DNA from: Planctomycetota bacterium
GTDB lineage: Bacteria; Planctomycetota; UBA11346
Length of the DNA stretch: 64,000 nt
Direction: 5' to 3'
NCBI GenBank assembly: GCA_014193115.1
Contig: BJHQ01000021.1
Span: 1-64,000, forward strand
In this document: in pieces, positions 32,978 through 41,686 of the stretch
Numbering within the stretch: the stretch's first letter is position 1
Layout: each line of letters starts with the position of its first letter
Notes under the pieces: model-generated
Databases searched by the model: none
Told to the model about the DNA's origin: nothing
Seen by the model: the letters and a program-made list of their open reading frames with translations, nothing else
Program-made: the position numbers and the translations under genes

Positions 32978-33618
32978 AGCGGCCCCACCGGTGGGCTGAC
33001 GATCCCGCCTGACGCCTCCATCGCGGCTTTGATCCGCAATTGTTCAGCGCTGGGCGGGGCGTTCTCGTCGATATGGAACAGCCCGTAATTCACCGTCGCC
33101 GTGGCCAGCCGCCGGTCGAGGCTGGCGGTGAAGGCGAAGCGCACCGGGAACGTGCGTTCGCCATGGGCTTCGACCTCCTGGTCGGTGAAGCAGAAGCATT
33201 CCCGCATGACGTACTTGCCTGCCGCCTGGACCGGAGCGATGGCGTGGACCGGGCGGAAGCGCACCGGCTTGTCGCTGAGATTCCGAAACCGGTAGGTCGT
33301 GACTGCATCCGCGCCGGTCCGCACCACCAAATGGCTGCGCTCGGCGGTGAACTCCACCGGCAGTTTGTCATAGACCTTGGCGGTGAAGAAGACTTCGACC
33401 TCGTGGCCAAGCGGCGTGCCCGCGACGATGGTGGCGCTGCCGCCGTTGTTCAGGCCGGTACCGGTCAAGGTGCACCACAGCCCGTAAAACAGAGGGAAAA
33501 CCACGAAGGCGAGCACAGCCATGGTCACCGGCACGGCGGACAGGATGGCCAGCCAGGCCACCGGCCCGAGTCGAGGCCGCGTCGTCGGTGCGGAATGGGC
33601 CAGGTTCGCGCCCATCAC
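32974..33618 (-). CDS. ctaG: Cytochrome c oxidase assembly protein CtaG/Cox11
   Basis: A 214-residue copper-delivery protein. One N-terminal membrane helix (about 20-45) is followed by the Cox11 beta-sandwich domain with the Cu(I)-binding CFCF motif (about 140-143, in MRECFCFTDQ) and the family-typical FRPVHAIAPVQAAGKY just before it. It inserts CuB into oxidase subunit I from the periplasmic side. The length is normal for the family. ATGs at 33618 and 33615 both fit; the 4-bp overlap with ctaB favours coupling. Confidence 0.93.
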   Translation of the reverse strand: MMGANLAHSAPTTRPRLGPVAWLAILSAVPVTMAVLAFVVFPLFYGLWCTLTGTGLNNGGSATIVAGTPLGHEVEVFFTAKVYDKLPVEFTAERSHLVVRTGADAVTTYRFRNLSDKPVRFRPVHAIAPVQAAGKYVMRECFCFTDQEVEAHGERTFPVRFAFTASLDRRLATATVNYGLFHIDENAPPSAEQLRIKAAMEASGGIVSPPVGPL

Positions 33619-34529
33619 CAGCCCCGGGCCAACACAGCGTCAGCCATCACGCCCAGGAACAGGGCGAACAGATACACGATCGAGAAGCGGAACAGCGGCA
33701 TAGTCGCCGGCATCGGCCGCCGTTTCCACACGATCCAGGACCACGCCAGGAAGACACCGCCGAGGATCACGGCGAGAGCACCATAGATCCACAGCATCGG
33801 CTGGACCGCGAACGGCAGCAGCAACGAACCGGCGACCATGACCACTGTGTACCAGAAAATCTGCCGGCTGGTTTCGTCGATGCCCTTGACCACCGGCAGC
33901 ATCGGGATGCCGGCTCGGGCGTAATCGTCGCGCAGGCGAATGGCCAGCGCCCACACATGCGGCGGCGTCCACAAAAAGATCAGCAGAAACAAAAGGATCG
34001 GAGCCCAGGCCATGCCGCCGGTGGCCAAGGCCCAAGCCAGCGGCGGACCTAGCGCGCCAGGCACGCCGCCGATCACGATGTTCAGCCAATGCCGCGGCTT
34101 GAGCCACAGGGTGTACAGGAAACTGTAGTAAAAGACCAGGAATGCGCCGATGGCGGCGCCAAGGGGACTGCCCAGGACGTCGAGGGACAGCCAGGTGGCG
34201 ATGGCGAATTGCACCACAGCGAAGATCGCTGCCGCCCGCGGCGTTATCCGACCAGCCGGCAACGGGCGGCGGTGCCGGGTCCGGGTCATGCCGGAATCGC
34301 GTTCCCGTTCGAAGATTTGGTTCAAGGTGTTGGCGCAGCCGCCGTACAACGCCATCACCGCCAGCACCGGCAGCAGCACCGCCGGCTGGGCATGGTGGTG
34401 GCCTTCGATGACCAACGCCGCATAGCCGGTGAACATCGCGGTCATGGTGATCCGCCATTTCATCAGCAACAGCAGATCGAAGGCGAAGCGGGACGCGCGC
34501 CGCCAACCCAGTGCAAGGCGGCGAGTCAT
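33615..34529 (-). CDS. ctaB: Protoheme IX farnesyltransferase (heme O synthase)
   Basis: A 304-residue membrane prenyltransferase attaching a farnesyl group to heme B, the first step to heme A. The UbiA-family signature is CANTLNQIFERERDSGMTRT (about 54-73) with RPLPAGRI after it, and a second Asp-rich site in IRLRDDYARAGIPMLP. About eight membrane helices. The frame is open to 34625, but the added residues (NWRSALPGAT) are a translated palindromic element, so the start at 34529 is preferred. Between ctaG and ctaA in the cluster. Confidence 0.93.
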   Translation of the reverse strand: MTRRLALGWRRASRFAFDLLLLMKWRITMTAMFTGYAALVIEGHHHAQPAVLLPVLAVMALYGGCANTLNQIFERERDSGMTRTRHRRPLPAGRITPRAAAIFAVVQFAIATWLSLDVLGSPLGAAIGAFLVFYYSFLYTLWLKPRHWLNIVIGGVPGALGPPLAWALATGGMAWAPILLFLLIFLWTPPHVWALAIRLRDDYARAGIPMLPVVKGIDETSRQIFWYTVVMVAGSLLLPFAVQPMLWIYGALAVILGGVFLAWSWIVWKRRPMPATMPLFRFSIVYLFALFLGVMADAVLARGW

Positions 34530-34540
34530 GGCAGTGGCTC

Positions 34541-34668
34541 CTGGGAGCGCCGAGCGCCAGTTCGGCACGCATTCCCAAAGATCGGTTCTTCCGATCGGAT
34601 TTTTTCCAACTCGTTGACAGGCCATCGCGACTCACAAGTCCAGCCGAGCTGGCGCTCGGCGCTCCCAG
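34541..34668. mobile_element. MITE-like element between ctaB and ctaA
   Basis: A 128-bp unit with 26-bp terminal inverted repeats: left arm 34541-34566 begins CTGGGAGCGCCGAGCGCC, right arm 34643-34668 ends GGCGCTCGGCGCTCCCAG; 25 of 26 positions pair. It fills nearly the whole gap between ctaB and ctaA. The ends match those of the element in ccsA (50323-50441). No protein is encoded. Confidence 0.75.
34580..34605 (+). terminator. Intrinsic-terminator-like hairpin inside the element
   Basis: GATCGG-TTCTT-CCGATC (34580-34596) is a perfect 6-bp stem with a 5-nt loop, followed by GGA and six T residues (34600-34605). On the plus strand this has terminator form and would stop antisense transcription running into ctaA; on the minus strand, the direction of the operon, the T-tract lies on the wrong side. 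Confidence 0.4.
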
Positions 34669-34677
34669 GGAATCCGC

Positions 34678-35844
34678 TCATGAGTTTGCTTCCTTGCGTG
34701 CATCGCCTTCGTGGCGCAGCCAGAACCAACCCATGGTCAGGCAGGCGAGCAGGCAGGTCGCGGACAGTTGATGGGCCAATGCAACCGCGGGCGGAACGTC
34801 ACCGGTCGGCGACCCGAGCACCACGTTGCCCAGGCCAAGCACTCCGGCGATGCCCAAAAAGGTCCCGCCGACGGCGTAGGCCAGACGCACCCGTTCACCG
34901 GCCCCGGCGCGCACCGCCAGCCACCACGCGGTGACGCAGGCGGCAACCAATGCACATGCCAACCAGCGATGGACGAACTGATGGAGCACCGAAAAATCGA
35001 GGATGTTCGCAGCCACGGTCCGCCCGCTGTCCCACAACGTCGGCAGCCATTGCCCGAACAGCGTAGGGAAATCGGTAGCGAATGGTTGGCCGTGGCGGCT
35101 GCCCGCGAGCAATGCGCCGAGGATCATCTGCGACCAGCACACGACGATGGCACCAAGCGCGGCCACCTCGGCCCATCGCCGGCGGGCGCGGATGCCTGCA
35201 TCCGGGGCCGGCACGGCGCTGGCGACCAGGCGCAACGACGCCCAGACCAGGCAGGCGACAATGGCGCCGGCATTGCCCTGATGGAGGAACAGCCAATTGG
35301 TCGAGGTCCCTTCACGCACCAGCACCCCACCGATCACCGCTTGCAGCACGATCAGTCCCGCCGCGAGACCCAAGGGCAGACCGATTCGCTGGCGCAGCTC
35401 GGCCGAGCGCAGGACCGCAGTCAGGCATCCGGCTGTGATCAGACCGACGATGGCGGCAAGTAGGCGATGGCTCCATTCGGTCAGGAACAACCGGCGGAAT
35501 TCCCCAGGTTCCTGAGCCTGGTAGCCAAGATTCCCAGCCCGCAGCTCACCTGCCTCCACCCGTTGCCGCAGTCGGATTTGATCTGCTTCATAAGCCGATT
35601 GGACTTGCTCCCAGCCGGCCGCGCTGAGCGGCGGCCATAACGTCCAGCGTCCTTCCCCGAGCGGAATCGCCGGCCAGCTCGGAATGGCAACCCCCGAGCC
35701 CGACAGCCGCACCCATCCACCCAGGGAGTTCAAGGAAATGACCAGCACCAACAGCAGGCCGAGCCAACTGGCGATGCCGGGAAGAGCCGGCGCGGTCCCG
35801 CCATCAGGTCGGCCGAGAACCGATGCGTCAAGCGAGCCAGCCAT
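34678..35844 (-). CDS. ctaA: Heme A synthase (COX15/CtaA)
   Basis: A 388-residue membrane enzyme oxidising heme O to heme A. Family signs are GGWVRLSGSGVAIPSWP (about 42-58), the heme-ligand helix LFLTEWSHRLLAA, then GREGTSTNWLFLHQGNAG-like VREGTSTNWLFLHQGN, and the second-half pair VLHQFVHRWLA and ALAHQLSATCL. The long loop after the first helix (SYEADQIRLRQRVEAG-like) is typical of Gram-negative COX15. About eight helices in total. Between coxA (25 bp away) and the element preceding ctaB. Confidence 0.92.
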   Translation of the reverse strand: MAGSLDASVLGRPDGGTAPALPGIASWLGLLLVLVISLNSLGGWVRLSGSGVAIPSWPAIPLGEGRWTLWPPLSAAGWEQVQSAYEADQIRLRQRVEAGELRAGNLGYQAQEPGEFRRLFLTEWSHRLLAAIVGLITAGCLTAVLRSAELRQRIGLPLGLAAGLIVLQAVIGGVLVREGTSTNWLFLHQGNAGAIVACLVWASLRLVASAVPAPDAGIRARRRWAEVAALGAIVVCWSQMILGALLAGSRHGQPFATDFPTLFGQWLPTLWDSGRTVAANILDFSVLHQFVHRWLACALVAACVTAWWLAVRAGAGERVRLAYAVGGTFLGIAGVLGLGNVVLGSPTGDVPPAVALAHQLSATCLLACLTMGWFWLRHEGDARKEANS

Positions 35845-35868
35845 CGACGCATCGGCGCCAGGCGCCGA

Positions 35869-37557
35869 TCAATGCTTCCCGCCGGTCGGGTCGATCACCG
35901 GGATCGGCGGGACCTGGACGAAGTTGTAATCGGGGGGCGGGCAGCTCGTCGCCCATTCGAAGGATTGCTGCACGTCATTGATCTGCCACGGATCATCGAC
36001 AGTGATCTTAGGCCGGCGATAGCTGGCGATCAGGTCGATGAAGAAGATCAGAGCTGAAAGGAAGGTCAGGCAATAGCCACCGGTAGTCAGATGATTGGTC
36101 AGGCGGAAATCCGCCCAATAGACCGGGATGCGGCGGGCCATGCCTTCCATGCCGCTGACGTGCATCGGCATGAAGGTACACAGGATGCCGATGAACATCA
36201 GCCAAAACACCCATTTCCCGACTGATTCGCTCAGCATGTGACCGCTCATCTTCGGCCACCAGTAATAGGTCATGGCGAACAGCAGCATCACCGACCCGCC
36301 GACCAGGACCATGTGGAAGTGGCCGACCACGAAATAGGAATCGTGGAAGCTGAAGTCGATCTGGACCAAGGCCAGGATCAGGCCGCCGAAACCGCCGATG
36401 ACGAAAGTGCTGAGGAACCCGCAGGCGAAAAGCATCGCCGTGGTGAACCGGATGGTGCCGCCCCACATCGTGGCCAGCCAGCTGAAGACCTTGATGCCGG
36501 TGGGCACCGCAATCACCAGCGACGCGATCATGAAGTAGTTCTGTGCCCAGATCGGCATGCCGACGGTGAACATGTGGTGGGCCCAGACCGCGAAGCCAAC
36601 AGCGGTGATCGAACCGGTCGCGATCACCATGCCCCAGTAGCCGAATACCAGTTTCCGGCTGAAGGCGGCAAAGATATGGCTGATAGCCCCGAAGCCGGGC
36701 AGGATCATGATATAGACCGCCGGATGGCTGTAGAACCAGAAGATGTGCTGATACAGCACCGGATCGCCGCCAGAGCTGGCAACCGTGAATGACGTGCCGA
36801 AATTCCGGTCCATCAGGACCATGGTGACAGCGGCGGCCAACACAGGAGTGGCAACCAGCTGGATGATCGAGACGAAGAAAGTGGCCCAGACGAACAGTGG
36901 CAGCTTGCTCCAGGTCATGCCAGGGGCGCGCAGCGAGATGATCGTGACCAAAAAGTTGATCGCGGCCAGAATCGACGAAACCCCCGCGAAGTGGACGCCC
37001 ATCACCCACATGTCCTGACCAGGATCGCCGACCCCGGTCAGCGACAACGGCGGATAGGCGGTCCAGCCGCTGGCGGCGGCGCCGCCCTTCACGAAAAAGC
37101 TGGTGATCATCAGGATCGCCGATGGGAACAGCAGCCACACCCCGAACGCGTTCATTTTGGGGAAGGCCATATCACGGGCGCCGATCATCAGCGGCACGAT
37201 GTAGTTAGCGAAGGCGATGAACCCTGGGATGATGGTGAAGAAGATCATCACCGAAGCGTGCATCGTCACCATTTCATTATAACGATGATAATTTCCGAAC
37301 AGACCGCTGCCGTCTGCGTTGAAGAGCGCCATCGGCGCTGCCGTGCCGGCGAGCTGGGCCGCCTGCAAGGCTTCAAGCGTCGCGCCGGGCGAGGCGAGCT
37401 GGAAGCGGATCGCGCCGGCGAAAGCTCCGCCGACCAGGCCCATGAGGACCACGAACCAGAAATAGATCAGGCCGATCTTCTTATGATCGACCGTGGTGAG
37501 CCAGTTCATCACGCCGGTATAGTGGCGGATTTCCGGCATTGGGGCCGGAGCGTTCAT
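35869..37557 (-). CDS. coxA: Cytochrome c oxidase subunit I, A2 type
   Basis: The 562-residue catalytic subunit reducing O2 and pumping protons. Low-spin heme a is held by H100 (NEMVTMHAS) and by H415; the heme a3-CuB centre by H278 with the crosslinked Y282 (YSHPAVY), H327-H328 (WAHHMF) and H413 (VGHFHMV). Where A1 oxidases have glutamate in HPEVY, this one has A280 and the YS pair before the histidine, the A2-type signature. About twelve helices. Overlaps coxB by 4 bp. Works with ActA-F, which deliver electrons from quinol through cytochrome c. Confidence 0.96.
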   Translation of the reverse strand: MNAPAPMPEIRHYTGVMNWLTTVDHKKIGLIYFWFVVLMGLVGGAFAGAIRFQLASPGATLEALQAAQLAGTAAPMALFNADGSGLFGNYHRYNEMVTMHASVMIFFTIIPGFIAFANYIVPLMIGARDMAFPKMNAFGVWLLFPSAILMITSFFVKGGAAASGWTAYPPLSLTGVGDPGQDMWVMGVHFAGVSSILAAINFLVTIISLRAPGMTWSKLPLFVWATFFVSIIQLVATPVLAAAVTMVLMDRNFGTSFTVASSGGDPVLYQHIFWFYSHPAVYIMILPGFGAISHIFAAFSRKLVFGYWGMVIATGSITAVGFAVWAHHMFTVGMPIWAQNYFMIASLVIAVPTGIKVFSWLATMWGGTIRFTTAMLFACGFLSTFVIGGFGGLILALVQIDFSFHDSYFVVGHFHMVLVGGSVMLLFAMTYYWWPKMSGHMLSESVGKWVFWLMFIGILCTFMPMHVSGMEGMARRIPVYWADFRLTNHLTTGGYCLTFLSALIFFIDLIASYRRPKITVDDPWQINDVQQSFEWATSCPPPDYNFVQVPPIPVIDPTGGKH

Positions 37558-38693
37558 GGCGCGGCTTCCTGGGTGGTGCGTCTGGCAGTGAGGTTCAGGA
37601 GGCCGTCGATCCGTTCACGGTCGCGACGGGATTCGGACTTCAGCTGGTCTTTATTGGGCCCCTGACCCTTGCCCCGAAGCAAGGACGCGTGGTTGGTCGC
37701 GATCCAGAAGCGCAGTGCGTTCTTGGCGGCGACGCTGCTGTCGACGGCGAGATATTTCGCCACCGCAGCGTCGACCTGTTCCGGCTTGGCCAGCGGGTCG
37801 CGGACCAGCGACCAGATCTTGAGGGCGGCATTGCGGTAGCGCAGGTGCTCAACCCAGAGCTCGTAATCCGCCGCATCGGTGATGACCGCGGTGATGATCA
37901 TCCGACCGTGGTCGTTTCCGCAGAGCTCGGCGCACTGCCCTTTGAAAGTGCCCACTCGATCAGGGGTGAACCAGACGTTGGTGTGTCGGCCGATGATGGC
38001 GTCCTTTTTCACCCCAAACGCTGGAATCCACCAGGCATGGTTGACGTCCTCGCTGGTCAGGTTGAGCACGGCGATGCGGTCCTTGGGCAGGACGAGGGGC
38101 TCTTGCAGGCCAGCGACATCGAGACCGATCAGCGCGGCATGGTCCTCACGCATGTAGCGGTACTTCCATGAGAACTGCTTGCCGATGACTTCCACCGGCA
38201 CCACATCGCGGCGCGCTGCATCGGGTGGGAACTCCATCCAGATGATGGTCTGGACGCTGGGCACGGTGACGATCACCAAGGCGACGCAGGGCACGGCGGT
38301 CCACACCACCTCCAACAGGTGATTACCAGAGAATGTTGCGGCTTTGCGCCCGTCTCCCCGGTCACGGAACTTGAAGATGATGACCAGCAGCAGGATCTGC
38401 GGCAGGATCAGGAAGGGCGAAAAGATCAGCAGGCTGAACCAGAAATCCGACGCGATCCGCCGGGCCACATCGCTTGCCGGTGTGTTGAAGGGATCGTCCA
38501 GTTTCAGGATCGGTTGCTTCTTCTCGTCGAGTTTCCAAACCTCTGGATTGAACAGGGCAACCTGGCGATCGACCTCGGCCGAGGTCGCAGGCACCGAGGC
38601 GGCATGACCGGATGCATCGTGGCCGGACGGCTCAGCAGCTGCCAGGCAACCGGCTGCAACGACAAGGGCGAGGAGCAGGCGGAGCATGCTCAA
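37554..38693 (-). CDS. coxB: Cytochrome c oxidase subunit II with CuA site
   Basis: A 379-residue subunit II. A signal-like N-terminus, a long periplasmic-type segment with two membrane helices (about 84-107 and 126-150), then the cupredoxin domain. The CuA ligands are complete: H219 (SEDVNHAWW), C254, E256, C258, H262 and M265 in KGQCAELCGNDHGRM. After the CuA domain (about 285-379) there is an extra 95-residue basic tail without a CxxCH motif, so this is not a caa3-type fused cytochrome. Overlaps the cytochrome c gene upstream and coxA downstream by 4 bp each. Confidence 0.94.
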   Translation of the reverse strand: MSMLRLLLALVVAAGCLAAAEPSGHDASGHAASVPATSAEVDRQVALFNPEVWKLDEKKQPILKLDDPFNTPASDVARRIASDFWFSLLIFSPFLILPQILLLVIIFKFRDRGDGRKAATFSGNHLLEVVWTAVPCVALVIVTVPSVQTIIWMEFPPDAARRDVVPVEVIGKQFSWKYRYMREDHAALIGLDVAGLQEPLVLPKDRIAVLNLTSEDVNHAWWIPAFGVKKDAIIGRHTNVWFTPDRVGTFKGQCAELCGNDHGRMIITAVITDAADYELWVEHLRYRNAALKIWSLVRDPLAKPEQVDAAVAKYLAVDSSVAAKNALRFWIATNHASLLRGKGQGPNKDQLKSESRRDRERIDGLLNLTARRTTQEAAP

Positions 38694-39622
38694 GCGCCTC
38701 CGTGAACCGGGGTGGGCGAGGCGGCAGGTGGGGTCGGCGAGCTGGCGAGCGCCTTCAGGAAGCTGAATAATTGGTCGATGCGGTCCGCCGGCAGCAGTCT
38801 CAGTTCGTCGGTCGAGGACCCGCGGCTGGCACTGTCCCGGACCACTGCGTCGAACGCAGCGCGGTCATCGCTGGCCACGGCAGCTTGGATCAGCAGGGCG
38901 CTGGCCGGCTTGGCCGCCGCCAGCCGGGCGAGCGGCGCCGAAATCACGGCGTCTCGTTGCGCAGCCAAGGCGATCCATCGGTCCAAGGAGCGCTGCTTGG
39001 CATCCGCCTGGGCGGCCAGGCCGGCCATGAGTGATTCGACCGGGGCCGGCTTGGCAGAGGATTTCGCACCCCCAGCGGCCCCAGGTGGCGGCCAGGTCAG
39101 TCCGGCCTTGTCCGCCTCCGCAAAGCTTGAGTTCTTTCCGCGCATGAATTTTTCCCGGACATAGTGCACGACGGCGTATTTGTCCGCTGGCGGCATGCCT
39201 TTGAAGGCCGGCATTGCCGCGCCATAGCCAGTGACCAGCGTCAGGTACATGGCGTAGGGGCCGTTGCCCTTGTCGCTCTTGAAGGCATCGGCGGCGAAAT
39301 TACGCGCACCATTCTGCCCATGACCATCCGCCAAGTGGCAACTGGCGCATTGCTGGCCATAGAGCAAGGCACCTCGATCGATCACCGCATCATCGCGCTT
39401 GGCGATCAGAGCGGCATGATCAGGTTCCACAGGTCCGACCTTGCCCAAGCTGAGGACGCCGTGGTCGCGGCCGACATTGCTGCCGACTCCGAACCAGTAG
39501 ATGAACCAGCCGGCCAGTCCGAGGCAGGCGATGAGCAGGGCGGCGGTCCAGAGCAGCGGATGGCTGAACTCGGCCGGAGCCGGGGCATGCCCTGCGCCAT
39601 GATCATGGGGATCAGCGCTCAT
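38690..39622 (-). CDS. Membrane-anchored monoheme cytochrome c
   Basis: A 310-residue protein with a His-rich N-terminus, one membrane anchor (LWTAALLIACLGLAGWFIYW, about 24-43) and a class I cytochrome c domain: heme motif CASCH (about 91-95) and a distal methionine in YGAAMPAFKGM. A C-terminal extension of about 120 residues, alanine-rich and helical, has no known match. It sits between actF and coxB, where it is well placed to carry electrons from ACIII to CuA. It overlaps coxB by 4 bp. Function inferred from context. Confidence 0.85.
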   Translation of the reverse strand: MSADPHDHGAGHAPAPAEFSHPLLWTAALLIACLGLAGWFIYWFGVGSNVGRDHGVLSLGKVGPVEPDHAALIAKRDDAVIDRGALLYGQQCASCHLADGHGQNGARNFAADAFKSDKGNGPYAMYLTLVTGYGAAMPAFKGMPPADKYAVVHYVREKFMRGKNSSFAEADKAGLTWPPPGAAGGAKSSAKPAPVESLMAGLAAQADAKQRSLDRWIALAAQRDAVISAPLARLAAAKPASALLIQAAVASDDRAAFDAVVRDSASRGSSTDELRLLPADRIDQLFSFLKALASSPTPPAASPTPVHGGA

Positions 39623-39623
39623 A

Positions 39624-40841
39624 TCAGTGCAGATGCTCGCCGTTGATGGTGGGGATCAGGCGCGGATCGGTTGGTAAAACGCCATTGCGGCGCCAGAAGC
39701 CCTGGGCCAAGAGCAGTGCGCCGCCGAGGAATCCCAAGGCGATCAGGACCACCGGCAGCAGACCGAAGGCGAACTCGAAATGGTTGGGGGCGAGAGCCGG
39801 GACGATCCACCAGGCCAAGTCGAGCAGGTTGCCGAGGATCGCCGACACCGCCGCCACGGTCAGCGCCGCTGGATGGGTGCGCAGGGATTGGCTCATCAGG
39901 ACAACGAACGGCACCGCGCTGCGCAGGATGGCCTCGATCACATAGACGGCGCCATAGCCGTGCTGCAGGCGCTTGAGGATCGGACCGGTCTCCTCGTCCA
40001 GGTTGGCGAAATAGATGATGACGAACTGGGCCAAAGTCAGGTAGGCGACGATGCAGCCCCAGGCCAGCAACCAGGTGCCGAGGTCGTGGAACAGATGACG
40101 GCGGAACAGGCCGCGCAGGCTGGTGGAGGCCAGCCACACCGCGACCAAGGTGAGCACGCCAAGGAAAACCTGCACGCCATTGGCCAGGCAATAGAATCCC
40201 CAGATCGCATTCGGGAAGGTCAGCTCAATCGAAAGCAGGTAATCCCACACGAACAGCGTGAAAGCGAAGATGCCGACGATCAGGGTGACGACGCTCCACC
40301 GGGCTTCGGAGCCATCGACCACCGCACCTGCGTCGCGGCGCAGGCTGGTACCGACCAGCAAGCCTCGCGCCACCACGAAAAATCCGAGAATCAAAAAGCT
40401 GGTGCCGGCCCAGCGCAGGGTGGTCATCCAGGCGGCCTTGGTGCCATCTGCGGCATGGAAAAGCTTGGCGTGCTCGGCGCCGGTCTGGCTGACCCATTCG
40501 TACAGCCAAGCACCGCCCACAGCCAACAGCACCACCGCGCCACCCACAGCGATCGGCAGGCCGGCGCTGAGGCCGTCGATCAGCCGGCGCACGGGGACAA
40601 TCCAATGGGCGCCGCCCAGGACATGGGCGGCGGTGAAGAACAGGGACGCGACAGTCAGGGCGAATATCAGGCACGTGCCTGCGAGCACACCGGCGAAGAC
40701 CATGCCGAGCCCAAAGCCAGCGGCGAGCGCCAGGCCGACGGCTCCACCAGCGATCAGCCCATAGGCGATCAGGTTCAGCCCACCGGATGGCAGGGCAGGG
40801 ACGCGGTCGAGGGATGCCAGCGGCAGATCGATGGCAGCCAT
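39624..40841 (-). CDS. actF: ACIII membrane subunit ActF
   Basis: A 405-residue polytopic subunit of Alternative Complex III, related to NrfD/ActC. About ten helices; recognisable ActF features include FFTAAHVLGGAHWIVPVRR (about 68-86), FVWDYLLSIELTFPNAIWG (about 197-215), then LAQFVIIYFANLDEET (about 271-286) and a C-terminal PALAPNHFEFAF region. The start at MAAIDLPLAS overlaps the actE stop by one base (TGATG). Stop is 1 bp before the next gene's start. ACIII oxidises quinol in place of the bc1 complex. Confidence 0.9.
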   Translation of the reverse strand: MAAIDLPLASLDRVPALPSGGLNLIAYGLIAGGAVGLALAAGFGLGMVFAGVLAGTCLIFALTVASLFFTAAHVLGGAHWIVPVRRLIDGLSAGLPIAVGGAVVLLAVGGAWLYEWVSQTGAEHAKLFHAADGTKAAWMTTLRWAGTSFLILGFFVVARGLLVGTSLRRDAGAVVDGSEARWSVVTLIVGIFAFTLFVWDYLLSIELTFPNAIWGFYCLANGVQVFLGVLTLVAVWLASTSLRGLFRRHLFHDLGTWLLAWGCIVAYLTLAQFVIIYFANLDEETGPILKRLQHGYGAVYVIEAILRSAVPFVVLMSQSLRTHPAALTVAAVSAILGNLLDLAWWIVPALAPNHFEFAFGLLPVVLIALGFLGGALLLAQGFWRRNGVLPTDPRLIPTINGEHLH

Positions 40842-41686
40842 CAGTGATGCCCTCCGCCCTGGTCCTGGTTCTCGAAACCTGGCCAGACCGCCTGTTTCCA
40901 CTCCGCCCGTCCGGGCAGCGGCGGATGGAAGGCGTGGCCGTCTCCCCCTTGTTTGATGAGCTCGACCATCTCTGCGCGGCGCTCCAGCAGTTTCTTGCTT
41001 TGCTCGATTTCGGCCCGTTTCTGGGCATTCTCAGGGTGCAGGCGGAGTTCGGCCTCGGCCGCCTCGATCACTTGCGGGATATCTTTGGTGGCGATGTGGG
41101 CCCAGGACAGCGCCCGCAGATAATGGACCACGGCCCAACGTTCACGTTCGTCGAGCTGGGCCGCGTATCCCGGCATCCGTCCCTTGCCGCGGGCGATGAC
41201 GTGGTGCAGGCCGCCGTCGGTGTAGCTGACCACGTTGACATCGTTCAACGATGGGCTGGCGAGGAATTCGGCGACGTTCGATTGCGACGAATCGCCCCGC
41301 GGACCATGGCAGACGGCGCAATAGACGCCGAACCGCTGCTGTCCGAGCCGGAGCACCGCGGTGGTCGGCAGCAAAGGATTCAACAGCCCATCGCTGGAGG
41401 CGAACTCCGGGACCTGGGGAATCACCGGGGCGCCCTGACGCGACACGGTACCGGCTGGAGGCGTCAACAGCAGTGAGGCCTGCCATGGCTTTTTGACCGG
41501 AGCGCCCTTGTCATCAACCCCATTCGTCGTTCCGACCAGGGCCTGCTGGCTCTCGTAGGCCGGGCTATGGAACATGTCAGGCAGGACTTCAAGTCCGCGT
41601 TTCGATTTTTCCTCTTGGCAGCCGATCAGAGCCAGACTGGCCAGAACCGCCATCGCTGTCCCCAACCGGTATCCGGGATCAGGCAT
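40841..41686 (-). CDS. actE: ACIII monoheme cytochrome c lipoprotein ActE
   Basis: A 281-residue lipoprotein: lipobox ASLALIGC (C23) after the start at 41686, then the ActE-typical LPDMFHSPAYESQ and a class I heme motif CAVCHGPRGD (about 126-135) with a distal methionine in GKGRMPGYA. A basic C-terminal segment (RAEIEQSKKLLERRAEM) follows, and a His-rich end. Monoheme ActE is the electron exit subunit of ACIII. Overlaps actD by 8 bp and actF by one base. A longer frame to 41833 lacks the lipobox at its start. Confidence 0.9.
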   Translation of the reverse strand: MPDPGYRLGTAMAVLASLALIGCQEEKSKRGLEVLPDMFHSPAYESQQALVGTTNGVDDKGAPVKKPWQASLLLTPPAGTVSRQGAPVIPQVPEFASSDGLLNPLLPTTAVLRLGQQRFGVYCAVCHGPRGDSSQSNVAEFLASPSLNDVNVVSYTDGGLHHVIARGKGRMPGYAAQLDERERWAVVHYLRALSWAHIATKDIPQVIEAAEAELRLHPENAQKRAEIEQSKKLLERRAEMVELIKQGGDGHAFHPPLPGRAEWKQAVWPGFENQDQGGGHH

